Shown: positions 14,293 through 22,059 of the stretch, in pieces
Layout: every line of letters starts with the position of its first letter
Numbering within the stretch: position 1 is the stretch's first letter
Assembly: GCA_041654915.1 (NCBI GenBank)
Contig: JBAZCO010000018.1
Span: forward strand, 1 to 22,059
Direction: 5' to 3'
Source: JBAZCO01 sp041654915
Lineage (GTDB): Bacteria > Bacillota > Clostridia > Christensenellales > DTU072
Length of the DNA stretch: 22,059 nucleotides
The notes under the pieces: generated by a model
What the model was told of the DNA's origin: nothing
The model's input: only the letters and a program-made list of their open reading frames with translations
Databases searched by the model: none
Program-made: the position numbers and the translations under genes

Positions 14293-14873
14293 GTTGGTGG
14301 GAAATAGTTTTAGTTGGACTTGGTGTTGCCGCTGATGCCTTTGCCGTATCCGTGTGCAAAGGACTTTACATAAAACAATTTAGTTGGAAAAAGGCTGTAA
14401 TTGTTGGTTGCTATTTTGGGCTTTTTCAAGCGGCAATGCCGCTAATTGGATACTTCATAGGTGCGGCTTTTAGCAAATATATCATTACTTTTGACCATTG
14501 GGTAGCTTTTGCGCTCCTTGGACTTATCGGGGGGAGGATGATTTTTGACGCTGTCAAAAAAGACCGTGAATGCGCTATCGAAAGCGAGGAAGCAGAAAAA
14601 CGGGCATCTCTTGCTTTTAAATCTATGGTTGCCTTAGCCTTTGCCACAAGTATTGATGCCCTCACCGTCGGCATCACTTTTTCTTTTCTCCCCGTTAACA
14701 TTTATGCCGCTATCGCTATCATAGGAATCATCACCTTTGCAATGTGTGTCGCTGGCGTTAAATTAGGTAGCGTTTTTGGCAAAAAGCTTAGGTTCAAAGC
14801 AGAGATTGTAGGTGGTATCATTCTTATCTTGGTGGGTGTTAAAATTTTGATTGAACACTTGATTGCCACCTAG
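14289..14873 (+). CDS. mntP: Manganese efflux pump MntP
   Basis: A 194-residue inner-membrane protein of the MntP (former DUF204) family, which exports Mn2+. Six membrane segments are visible. The duplicated signature is present: Asp16 in AADAFAVSVCKG near the start of helix 1, and Asp123 in SIDALTVG in the second half; equivalent acidic residues are essential in E. coli MntP. The start is a GTG whose last two bases belong to the TGA stop of the preceding gene (GTGA); it is chosen because it gives the standard N-terminus, which a later start would cut into. No yybP-ykoY-type riboswitch can be placed directly upstream because the gene is embedded in an operon. Function is confident. Confidence 0.93.
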   Translation: MSWWEIVLVGLGVAADAFAVSVCKGLYIKQFSWKKAVIVGCYFGLFQAAMPLIGYFIGAAFSKYIITFDHWVAFALLGLIGGRMIFDAVKKDRECAIESEEAEKRASLAFKSMVALAFATSIDALTVGITFSFLPVNIYAAIAIIGIITFAMCVAGVKLGSVFGKKLRFKAEIVGGIILILVGVKILIEHLIAT

Positions 14874-14889
14874 CTATTCGTAAACTATT

Positions 14890-14924
14890 TTCACCTTTGG
14901 TTTTGCTTTCAAAACCACCGTGAA
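14890..14924 (+). terminator. Possible terminator hairpin after mntP
   Basis: TGGTTTTG (14898-14905) and CAAAACCA (14910-14917) pair perfectly around a 4-base loop, and outer arms TTCAC (14890-14894) and GTGAA (14920-14924) extend the stem across small internal loops. It stands 16 bases after the mntP stop. No clear T-tract follows, so termination efficiency is uncertain. The remaining bases to 15062 are AT-rich and hold the next promoter. Confidence 0.45.
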
Positions 14925-14993
14925 TTTAAATTGATTAATATTTACTTTGTTTTTACTTATTTTTATCTTTTTCATTTTAAAAATACTTTTTTA

Positions 14994-15023
14994 TAGACAT
15001 TATTAAAGGGCTTATGATATAAT
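14994..15023 (+). promoter_or_regulatory. Promoter of the giant lipoprotein gene
   Basis: TAGACA (14994-14999), an 18-base spacer and TATAAT (15018-15023) with an extended -10 TG at 15015-15016 make a strong vegetative-type promoter. A GGAGGG ribosome binding site (15050-15055) precedes the ATG at 15063 by seven bases. Confidence 0.75.
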
Positions 15024-15062
15024 GAAATAATCAAATGATATCGTGCTGCGGAGGGAATCCCT

Positions 15063-18000
15063 ATGAAAAATTATAAAAAGTTTTTGCTTCTTCTAGTTGT
15101 ATTCATTATACCTACCATATTAATTGCTTGCGATGGTTTCAGCTTTGGATATGATATTGTCTTTACGGTAGACGAGGAAGTATACGATACCGTACATTTG
15201 GGAGATGATGGTCAAATTGTTTTGCCAAATGACCCTGTCAAAGAGGGGCATATTTTTCAAGGTTGGTATTGGGATAAAAATGTGTGGGATATGCCCTTTT
15301 ATGAGGACGATATCCCCGATTCTTTCAAAACCAAAACAATGAATATTTATGCCCTATGGGAAAAGGAAGTATATACGGTTATTTTCGATGGCGCCGGGGG
15401 AAACCTTGTAAGCGGCGAGGAAGAACAACAAATTAAGTATGGCGACAGCGCCGTTGCCCCCGTTTACGACAGAACGGGGTATACATATACTTGGGATACC
15501 AGTTTCGACAGCGTTTCTCAAAACCTTGTTGTTACTGCCAATTGGACAATCAAATCTTATACCGTTACTTTTAATCGCAATGGCGGCGAACTTGTTGAGG
15601 GCGAAGAGTCACAAACTATTGAGCACAATAGTAATGCGATAGCGCCCGTTTTTGCAAGAAAATTCCATACATATACTTTCGATAAGAGTTTTGAAAATGT
15701 TACATCTAATATATCAGTCACAGTTATTTGGACAATAGATTCATACACCGTCACCTTTGATGCAAACGGTGGTGAGCTTGTGGGCGGAGAGCAGGAGCAA
15801 ACCGTAGAACACGGGACAAATGCCGCCTCACCTATATTTGAAAAATTTGGATACACCCTGTCGTGGGATAAACCTCTTACTAATATCATAGAGGACACCA
15901 CAATTACCGCCGTTTGGACGATAAACGAATACACAGTCACTTTTGACGGCAATGGCGGAGAGTATGTTTCGGGCGAAACCGAGCAAGTTGTTCAACACGG
16001 TTCATCGGCAATAGCCCCTGTCTATCAAAAAACGGGTTATACCCAAACTTGGGGAGATGTCAACCTTGATGCCATTATTGACGATATGGCGGTTAGCGTT
16101 GTCTGGGTTATCAATAAGTATGATGTCCAATTTGTATTGGATGACTATGACCCAACCGAACACATCAGCGGCGATTTAGTACAAGAAATACAATATCTAG
16201 ATGCGGCAGTTGCCCCCGTATTTGAAAGAGAGGGATATACTGTTGTTTGGGCAGAGGATTTCCAAAGCATCACAGGCGACACCAATATTATAGGCAGTTG
16301 GCAAATTAATACTTATAAAGTAACTTTTAAAGCCAACGGCGGTGTGCTAGTTAGCGGCATAGATGTGCAGTATATACCATATACAAGTTCGGCAATCGCC
16401 CCTCAATTTGAGAAAGACGGCTACGACTTTGTTAATTGGGATGTTGGATTTAACAATATCAAAGAAGATACCGAAGTAACCGCAATTTGGACAATCAAGA
16501 CCCACACCGTCACTTTTGACGGTAATGGCGGCGAGCATATTTCGGGCGAGCTTACACAAACAGTAGAACATTGGGGCGAGGCAATTGCGCCTGTGTTTGA
16601 AATGGATGGATATAATTTATCTTGGGATATATCCTTTAACAATATCACTTCCACCACAGAAGTGATTGCAGTTTGGACAATCAAGACCCACACCGTCACT
16701 TTTAATGCGGACGGTGGCACGCTAGTTTCTGGAACAGGTTCCCAAGTTATCGAGCATTGGGGAGCGGCTATTGCACCTGAATTTGAAAAAGACGGCTACG
16801 ACTTTGACGGTTGGGATGTATCGTTTGATAATATCACATCCGACACCGAGGTAACCGCAACTTGGGCAATCAAGACCCACGCTGTCATTTTTAATGCGGG
16901 CGGCGGCGAACTTGTTTCTGGAGTGGAATTCCAAGTTATCGAGCATTGGGGAGCGGCTACTGCACCTGAATATGAGAAAGAAGGCTACAACTTTGACGGT
17001 TGGGATAAAGAATTTAACAATATCACCCAAACCATAACCGTTACCGCACAATGGGCTATCAAAACCTATACCGTTACTTTTGACGGTAATGGCGGCGAGT
17101 ATATTTCGGGTGAGCTTATTCAAACTGTCGACCATTGGGGCGAGGCACTTGCTCCCGTGTTTGAAGTGGAAGGACATAATTTATCTTGGGATGTACCCTT
17201 TGATAATATCACTTCCGACACCGAGGTAACAGCTGTTTGGACAATCAAGACCCACACTATTACATTCTCTACCAACGGTGGCTACTATGTTTCTGGACAG
17301 ATTACCCAAGTAATTGACCATTGGGGTACGGCAGTAGCGCCTGATTTTGCAAAAGAAGGCTACAACCTTGTCGGCTGGAATAAGCCACTTGACAACATCA
17401 CCGAACCCGCCACAATTGCCGCAATTTGGGAGATTAAAACATACCCTGTTATGTTTGACGCAGAAGGCGGCACTCGTATTGGGGGCGGCGAACTGTTCCA
17501 AACCATAGAACATTGGGGAGCTGCCAATGAGCCAATACTCGAGAGAGAAGGCTATAACTTTATCGGTTGGGATAGGGCGTTTGATAATATCACCGAACTC
17601 ACTATCGTAAATGCTATTTGGCAAATCAAAACTTATACCGTTACATTTGAGCTTGACGGCGGCACTCGTATTGCGGGCGGCGAACTTGAACAAACCATTG
17701 AACATTGGGGAGCGGCAACTGAGCCCGTAATCGAAAAAGAGGGATACCACCTTATCGGTTGGGATATCCCATTTAATAACATCACTCAAAAAATCACCGT
17801 TTCTGCAATTTGGGAAATTAATACCTACACGGTGACTTTTGATGAAAACGGCGGCAGCCTTGTGTCGGGAGAGCTTGTTCAAACTGTAAAGCATTGGGGA
17901 GCGGCAACCGAACCCGTAGTTGAGAAAGAGGGATACCATCTTATCGGTTGGGATACCCCATTTGATAATATCCTTGATAACACAACAGTTACCGCAATAT

Positions 18001-21000
18001 GGGAAATAAATACCTACTATGTCTTCTTTGACGGCAACGGCGGACATTTTGAATACGGACAACTTATCCAAACCATAAAGCATTGGGGAGCGGCAGAGCC
18101 ACCTACATTCACAAGAGATAAACACGATTTTGTCCGTTGGGACGGCGGAGATATTAATAACATAGTGGGCGAAACTTACTTCACAGCAGTTTGGTGGCAC
18201 AGAGTGTACGAACTTACTGTACCAAGTAAAGTAAACTATGTTTACAACGAGGAGTTAGAGTTAACGGGCGGCAAGATAACAGAAAACTATCTGGACGGCT
18301 CAACCCGAGAAATCGACCTAAGCGACAGCTTGGTAACAGTCGAAGGCTATAATAAAGCGGTTATCGGCGAACAAACTATCACCGTTACATACGATAATCT
18401 ATATATAGATTCATATATAGTAACAGTCGCAAAGGGTATTAATCCCACCCCTGTTCCCGAAACAAAAACAGTAGATTTTGCAGAAGGTATGACTCTTAGC
18501 GATATCGCACTAGAAAACGGTTGGAGATGGGAAACCCCCCAAACGGAAGTTTTTGCAGGCACAACAATCCACACCGTTATCCTAGACGAAACAGCAGTTT
18601 ATCTGGAAAAAATCGACACCGTCAGCGTCACAGCAAACAAAATACTCAACCCTGGTACAGTATCTGTAAATGATATTATTTATGGTGAGGTATTAATAGT
18701 AACCACAAATAATGTTGCAGAAGACCCAACAGTCACCACAAAGTACAAGCTTACAATCGAGGATGACAACACTTACACCGCAACTGCACCCACCAATGTT
18801 GGAGAATATACTATTCAAATAACATTTGGTGAAACAGATAACTACAACGAAACCGTTGTAACGAATACCTTTGCAATAACCCCAAAAGCAATTACGGTAA
18901 CAGTGGATGCTGACCAAACAAAGACATACGGAGAGGATGACCCGATGTTTACCTATGCCGATGTAGCATTGGTGGGAGAGGATACATTCACTGGCAGTTT
19001 GTCAAGAGCAGAGGGCAACGATGTAGGCGATTATGCAATTACCCAAGGCACTCTTGCACTTAGCACAAACTACACCCTAATCTTTATTGAAGGCACAACC
19101 TTTGCAATCACCGAGAAAGCTATTACAGTAACGGTACACGCCGACCAAAGAAAGGTATATGGCGAAGGTGACCCCATTTTTACCTATGATACCGATGTAG
19201 AATTGGTGGGTGCGGATGTGTTCACAGGCAATTTGGCAAGAGCAGCAGGCGAAAATGTAGGAACTTACGCAATTACCCAAGGCACACTTTTGCTTAGCGC
19301 AAACTACACTCTAACCTTTGTTGAAGGCACAACCTTTGAAATAATTGCAAAAGCTATTACGGTAACAGTAGACGCCAACCAAACAAAAACATATGGCGAC
19401 AGCGACCCCACTCTTACCTATACACTAAGCACACCTTTAATAGGTACTGACTCCTTTGAGGGCATCCTAACGAGAGAAACGGGCGAAAATATAGGAACAT
19501 ATGCCATTAACCAAGGCACACTTTCGCTTAGCACTAACTACGACCTAACATTTGAAGGTGCAACCTTTGAAATAACCGCAAAGCCTATTACGGTAACAGT
19601 AGATTCCGAACAAACCAAAGTGTACGGCGACCCCGACCCCGTATTTACCTATACTCCTAATGTAGCATTGGTAGCAGGTGACACCTTTAGCGGCAGTTTG
19701 TCAAGAGCCACGGGCGAAGATGTAGGCAATTATGCTATTAACCAAGGCACACTTGACCTTAGCGCTAACTACGACCTAACATTTGTAGGTGCAACCTTTG
19801 AAATAACCGCAAAGCCTATTACGATAACAGTAGATTCCGAGCAAACCAAAGTGTACGGCGACCCCGACCCGCTCCCCTTTACTTATAAAATAGATGTAGA
19901 ATTAATAGGTCTTGATGCGTTCACAGGTAGTTTGGCAAGAGCCACAGGTGAAAATGCAGGCACTTATGCTATTAACCAAGGCGACTTGTCTTTAGGTATC
20001 AACTATACAATAGAGTTTGTTGGCGCAATATTTACGATAACCACAAAAGATATTACGGTAACCGCAGAGGTAAAGAGCAAGACATACGGCGATGCCGACC
20101 CCAATCTTACCTATACACTAAGCACATCTTTAATAGAGGGTGATGCCTTTGAGGGTAGCCTTACAAGAGAAACAGGCGAAAATGCAGGCTCTTACGCAAT
20201 TACCCAAGGCTCACTTGCCCTTAGCACTAACTACAATTTAATTTTTGCGGACGGCGTTTTCACGATAACCACAAAAGCGATTACGGTAACTGCACACGCT
20301 AAGAGTAAGACATACGGAGACAGCGACCCCGCCCTTACCTATACATTAAGCACCGCTTTAGTATTTGGAGATGTTTTTGCGGGTAGCCTAGCAAGAGCAA
20401 CGGGCAACGATGTAGGCGATTATGCAATTACCCAAGGCACACTTGAGCTTAGCACTAACTACAACCTAATATTTGAGGGTGCAACCTTTACGATAATCCA
20501 AAAAGCTATTACGGTAACAGCAGAGGCAAAGAACAAGATATACGGCGAAACCGACCCTGCGCTTACTTATACCTCCGATGTAGCATTAATTAGCGGCGAT
20601 TCATTCAGTGGCAGTTTAGCAAGAGGCACGGGCGAAAATGTAGGAACTTACGCAATTACCCAAGGCACAGTTAAGCTCAGTAACAACTACGATTTAACTT
20701 TTGTGGAAGGTGTTTTCACGATAACCACAAAAGCGATTACGGTAACGCCTCATGCTAACCAAAGCAAGGTATACGGGGATTCCGACCCTGTATTTACTTA
20801 TAAAACAAATGTTACATTAAAAACAGGTGATTCATTTACCGGCAATTTGGCAAGAGTAGCAGGTGAAAATGTAGGCGATTATGCAATTACCCAAGGCACA
20901 CTTTTGCTTAGCGATAACTACACTCTAACCTTTGTTGAAAGCGTAACCTTTGCAATAACCAAGAAAGCCATTACGCTAACAGCAAATGCAAAGACTAAGG

Positions 21001-22059
21001 TATACGGAGAAACCGACCCCACTTTTAACTATACACTAAACCCAACTTTAGTGCTTGGCGACACCTTTGTGGGCAGTCTAACCAGAGAATCGGGCAATAA
21101 TATAGGCAGTTATGCTATATTGATAGACGGGCTTGAGGTTGCTAACGATAAAGGCGGCAACTACGATATCACCTTTGCGAGTGCAAATCTAACTATAACT
21201 GCAAAACCTATTACGGTAACGGCAGATGCTAACCAAACCAAAGTATATGGCGAAAACGACCCCGTATTTGAATATACTCTCAATGTAGCGTTAATTAGTG
21301 GCGACTCATTTAGCGGTAGCTTGTCAAGAGCCATGGGCGAAAATGTAGGCAATTATGCTATCAACCAAGGCGACTTGTCTTTAGGTAACAACTACACCAT
21401 AACCTTTGTAAGTGCAAACTTCACGATAACCAAGAAAACTGTTACAGTAACAGCAAGTATTAACCAAACCAAAGTGTACGGCGACCCCGACCCCATATTT
21501 ACCTATACTCCTAATGTAGCATTGGTAGCAGGTGACACCTTTGGAGGCAGTTTGTCAAGAGCCACAGGTGAAAATGTAGGAAATTATGTGATTACACGAG
21601 GCACTCTTGCGCTTAGCACAAACTACATTCTAAACTTTGTTGAAGGCGTAACCTTTGCAATAACCCCCGCTCCGCTAACGATAACTGTAACAGCGGGACA
21701 AAGCAAGACATACGGCGACGCTGACTCAACATTTGAATATACCTCAAGCGGTCTTAAATATCAAGATGAATTGACGGGTAGCTTAGCACGAGCAGCAGGC
21801 GAGGATGTAGGCACATATGCAATAAATCAAGGTACACTTGCCCTAACCGCAAACTACGATATAACCTTTGTTAGCGATACCTTTGAGATAACCAAGAAAC
21901 AGCTTACCGCTACCTACACGGGTGAGACTGTAACATACGGCACAGCCCCCGCTTTAGTTGTTGGATACACAGGCTTTGCCTATGATGAAACTTCTTCTGT
22001 GATAGATATCCTTGCAACTGTAGCCAACACCAACACTGATGTTGGAGTTTATACACTTA
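15063..22059 (+). CDS. Giant repeat lipoprotein with InlB-type and MBG-type arrays (3' end outside window)
   Basis: A reading frame open from the ATG at 15063 through the right edge: 2,332 complete codons without a stop. The signal peptide has basic MKNYKK, a hydrophobic core and the lipobox LIAC with Cys23, so the mature protein should be lipid-anchored outside the membrane. Residues about 30-99 hold one divergent InlB/Listeria-Bacteroides-type repeat with FQGWYW. Residues 100-1044 hold 15 tandem copies of about 63 residues. Residues about 1047-1125 look like a Big_3-type Ig-like domain (LDGSTREIDLS, IGEQTITVTYD). An unassigned spacer and an Ig-like unit follow to 1274, then 13 MBG-type repeats of about 77 residues to 2278 and part of another unit. 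No enzyme domain is visible. It is probably a surface stalk or adhesin; the distal C-terminus, which may carry the binding domain, is not in the window. Confidence 0.88.
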   Translation, partial: MKNYKKFLLLLVVFIIPTILIACDGFSFGYDIVFTVDEEVYDTVHLGDDGQIVLPNDPVKEGHIFQGWYWDKNVWDMPFYEDDIPDSFKTKTMNIYALWEKEVYTVIFDGAGGNLVSGEEEQQIKYGDSAVAPVYDRTGYTYTWDTSFDSVSQNLVVTANWTIKSYTVTFNRNGGELVEGEESQTIEHNSNAIAPVFARKFHTYTFDKSFENVTSNISVTVIWTIDSYTVTFDANGGELVGGEQEQTVEHGTNAASPIFEKFGYTLSWDKPLTNIIEDTTITAVWTINEYTVTFDGNGGEYVSGETEQVVQHGSSAIAPVYQKTGYTQTWGDVNLDAIIDDMAVSVVWVINKYDVQFVLDDYDPTEHISGDLVQEIQYLDAAVAPVFEREGYTVVWAEDFQSITGDTNIIGSWQINTYKVTFKANGGVLVSGIDVQYIPYTSSAIAPQFEKDGYDFVNWDVGFNNIKEDTEVTAIWTIKTHTVTFDGNGGEHISGELTQTVEHWGEAIAPVFEMDGYNLSWDISFNNITSTTEVIAVWTIKTHTVTFNADGGTLVSGTGSQVIEHWGAAIAPEFEKDGYDFDGWDVSFDNITSDTEVTATWAIKTHAVIFNAGGGELVSGVEFQVIEHWGAATAPEYEKEGYNFDGWDKEFNNITQTITVTAQWAIKTYTVTFDGNGGEYISGELIQTVDHWGEALAPVFEVEGHNLSWDVPFDNITSDTEVTAVWTIKTHTITFSTNGGYYVSGQITQVIDHWGTAVAPDFAKEGYNLVGWNKPLDNITEPATIAAIWEIKTYPVMFDAEGGTRIGGGELFQTIEHWGAANEPILEREGYNFIGWDRAFDNITELTIVNAIWQIKTYTVTFELDGGTRIAGGELEQTIEHWGAATEPVIEKEGYHLIGWDIPFNNITQKITVSAIWEINTYTVTFDENGGSLVSGELVQTVKHWGAATEPVVEKEGYHLIGWDTPFDNILDNTTVTAIWEINTYYVFFDGNGGHFEYGQLIQTIKHWGAAEPPTFTRDKHDFVRWDGGDINNIVGETYFTAVWWHRVYELTVPSKVNYVYNEELELTGGKITENYLDGSTREIDLSDSLVTVEGYNKAVIGEQTITVTYDNLYIDSYIVTVAKGINPTPVPETKTVDFAEGMTLSDIALENGWRWETPQTEVFAGTTIHTVILDETAVYLEKIDTVSVTANKILNPGTVSVNDIIYGEVLIVTTNNVAEDPTVTTKYKLTIEDDNTYTATAPTNVGEYTIQITFGETDNYNETVVTNTFAITPKAITVTVDADQTKTYGEDDPMFTYADVALVGEDTFTGSLSRAEGNDVGDYAITQGTLALSTNYTLIFIEGTTFAITEKAITVTVHADQRKVYGEGDPIFTYDTDVELVGADVFTGNLARAAGENVGTYAITQGTLLLSANYTLTFVEGTTFEIIAKAITVTVDANQTKTYGDSDPTLTYTLSTPLIGTDSFEGILTRETGENIGTYAINQGTLSLSTNYDLTFEGATFEITAKPITVTVDSEQTKVYGDPDPVFTYTPNVALVAGDTFSGSLSRATGEDVGNYAINQGTLDLSANYDLTFVGATFEITAKPITITVDSEQTKVYGDPDPLPFTYKIDVELIGLDAFTGSLARATGENAGTYAINQGDLSLGINYTIEFVGAIFTITTKDITVTAEVKSKTYGDADPNLTYTLSTSLIEGDAFEGSLTRETGENAGSYAITQGSLALSTNYNLIFADGVFTITTKAITVTAHAKSKTYGDSDPALTYTLSTALVFGDVFAGSLARATGNDVGDYAITQGTLELSTNYNLIFEGATFTIIQKAITVTAEAKNKIYGETDPALTYTSDVALISGDSFSGSLARGTGENVGTYAITQGTVKLSNNYDLTFVEGVFTITTKAITVTPHANQSKVYGDSDPVFTYKTNVTLKTGDSFTGNLARVAGENVGDYAITQGTLLLSDNYTLTFVESVTFAITKKAITLTANAKTKVYGETDPTFNYTLNPTLVLGDTFVGSLTRESGNNIGSYAILIDGLEVANDKGGNYDITFASANLTITAKPITVTADANQTKVYGENDPVFEYTLNVALISGDSFSGSLSRAMGENVGNYAINQGDLSLGNNYTITFVSANFTITKKTVTVTASINQTKVYGDPDPIFTYTPNVALVAGDTFGGSLSRATGENVGNYVITRGTLALSTNYILNFVEGVTFAITPAPLTITVTAGQSKTYGDADSTFEYTSSGLKYQDELTGSLARAAGEDVGTYAINQGTLALTANYDITFVSDTFEITKKQLTATYTGETVTYGTAPALVVGYTGFAYDETSSVIDILATVANTNTDVGVYTL
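15360..18194 (+). repeat. Fifteen tandem InlB/Listeria-Bacteroides-type repeats
   Basis: 2,835 bases encode 15 units averaging exactly 63 residues. Each unit opens near YTVTFDGNGGE, has a central AxAP/GY segment and closes on a conserved Trp (for example TEVTAVW). Units 1-6 (15360-16490) are divergent. Units 7-15 (16491-18194) all share the tripeptide HWG and are much more alike, as expected from later expansion. The fold is the ubiquitin-like beta-grasp of internalin B repeats. Confidence 0.85.
18885..21896 (+). repeat. Thirteen tandem MBG-type repeats
   Basis: 3,012 bases encode 13 units of about 77 residues. Each opens with KAITVTV, then YGDxDP, FxGSLxRAxGENVG, YAIxQGTL, LSxNYxLTF, and ends FxIT. 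This matches the MBG domain found in long bacterial surface proteins. Units 4 and 12 are 97 percent identical over 100 bases. Unit 5 has one extra codon after DPDP, and unit 10 has a divergent, longer second half. A less similar fourteenth unit begins at 21897 and is cut by the window edge. Confidence 0.85.

Noticed and set aside
14877..15062. Manganese riboswitch or other structured RNA near mntP
   Set aside because: The gap is downstream of mntP, AT-rich, and shows only a modest hairpin and a promoter. No riboswitch pattern was recognised, and the mntP start itself overlaps the previous gene.
17181..18200. A 339-codon open frame on the minus strand, with other long minus-strand frames at 15557-15952 and 16421-17177
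   Set aside because: They lie opposite the InlB-type repeat array and simply mirror its periodic composition. They have no ribosome binding site, and the plus-strand frame is continuous with clear domain structure.

Overview
The window reads as chromosome of an anaerobic, low-to-moderate GC Gram-positive bacterium, most likely an uncultivated member of the Clostridia. The signs are TATAAT promoters with 17-18 nt spacers, GGAGG-type ribosome binding sites, tightly overlapping genes, an NAD-linked multi-subunit [FeFe] hydrogenase, a DUF5685 plus DnaJ-like gene pair, and a giant lipoprotein built of InlB-type and MBG-type repeats. The lineage is an inference. No tRNA, rRNA, CRISPR array, transposase or phage gene was seen, and no gene-free stretch exceeds 300 bases.

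Positions 1-4400 hold housekeeping and small accessory genes: trpS, a DUF5685 protein, a degenerate J-domain/TPR protein with a cysteine-rich tail, a small membrane protein, a minus-strand ArsR/SmtB-type regulator, a divergent 64-residue cysteine-rich peptide, and ung. A near-perfect palindrome overlaps the predicted -10 box of the regulator, so regulator, operator and cysteine-rich peptide look like one small regulatory unit.

Positions 4449-12756 are the centre of the window. A first operon (promoter at 4449-4477) encodes DRTGG protein, GHKL ATPase, a sensory-type [FeFe] hydrogenase, a second DRTGG protein and a PHP-domain phosphoesterase. A second operon (promoter at 7670-7698, nearly identical in its core to the first) encodes a NuoE-like subunit, a second GHKL ATPase, an HndB-like subunit, a NuoF-like subunit and the catalytic HydA/HndD. 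It ends at a 14-bp perfect hairpin. The second operon should make a soluble NAD(P)-linked, possibly electron-bifurcating hydrogenase. The first looks like an H2- or redox-sensing arm: its hydrogenase keeps the H-cluster cysteines but has lost the proton-relay cysteine. Signal output may run through the two small ATPases and the nucleotide-binding-type DRTGG and PHP proteins; this is inference.

Positions 12771-14873 hold three closely packed genes: a WG-repeat protein with an N-terminal domain resembling the RNA polymerase alpha C-terminal domain, an exported SH3-like protein with a C-terminal membrane segment, and the manganese exporter mntP.

From 15063 to the right edge runs one uninterrupted reading frame of more than 2,330 codons. 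It has a lipoprotein signal peptide, 15 tandem InlB/Listeria-Bacteroides-type repeats (about 63 residues each), an Ig-like spacer, and 13 MBG-type repeats (about 77 residues each) with a fourteenth unit cut by the window end. It is probably a lipid-anchored surface stalk or adhesin. Near-identical blocks in non-adjacent repeats point to recent recombination inside the array.
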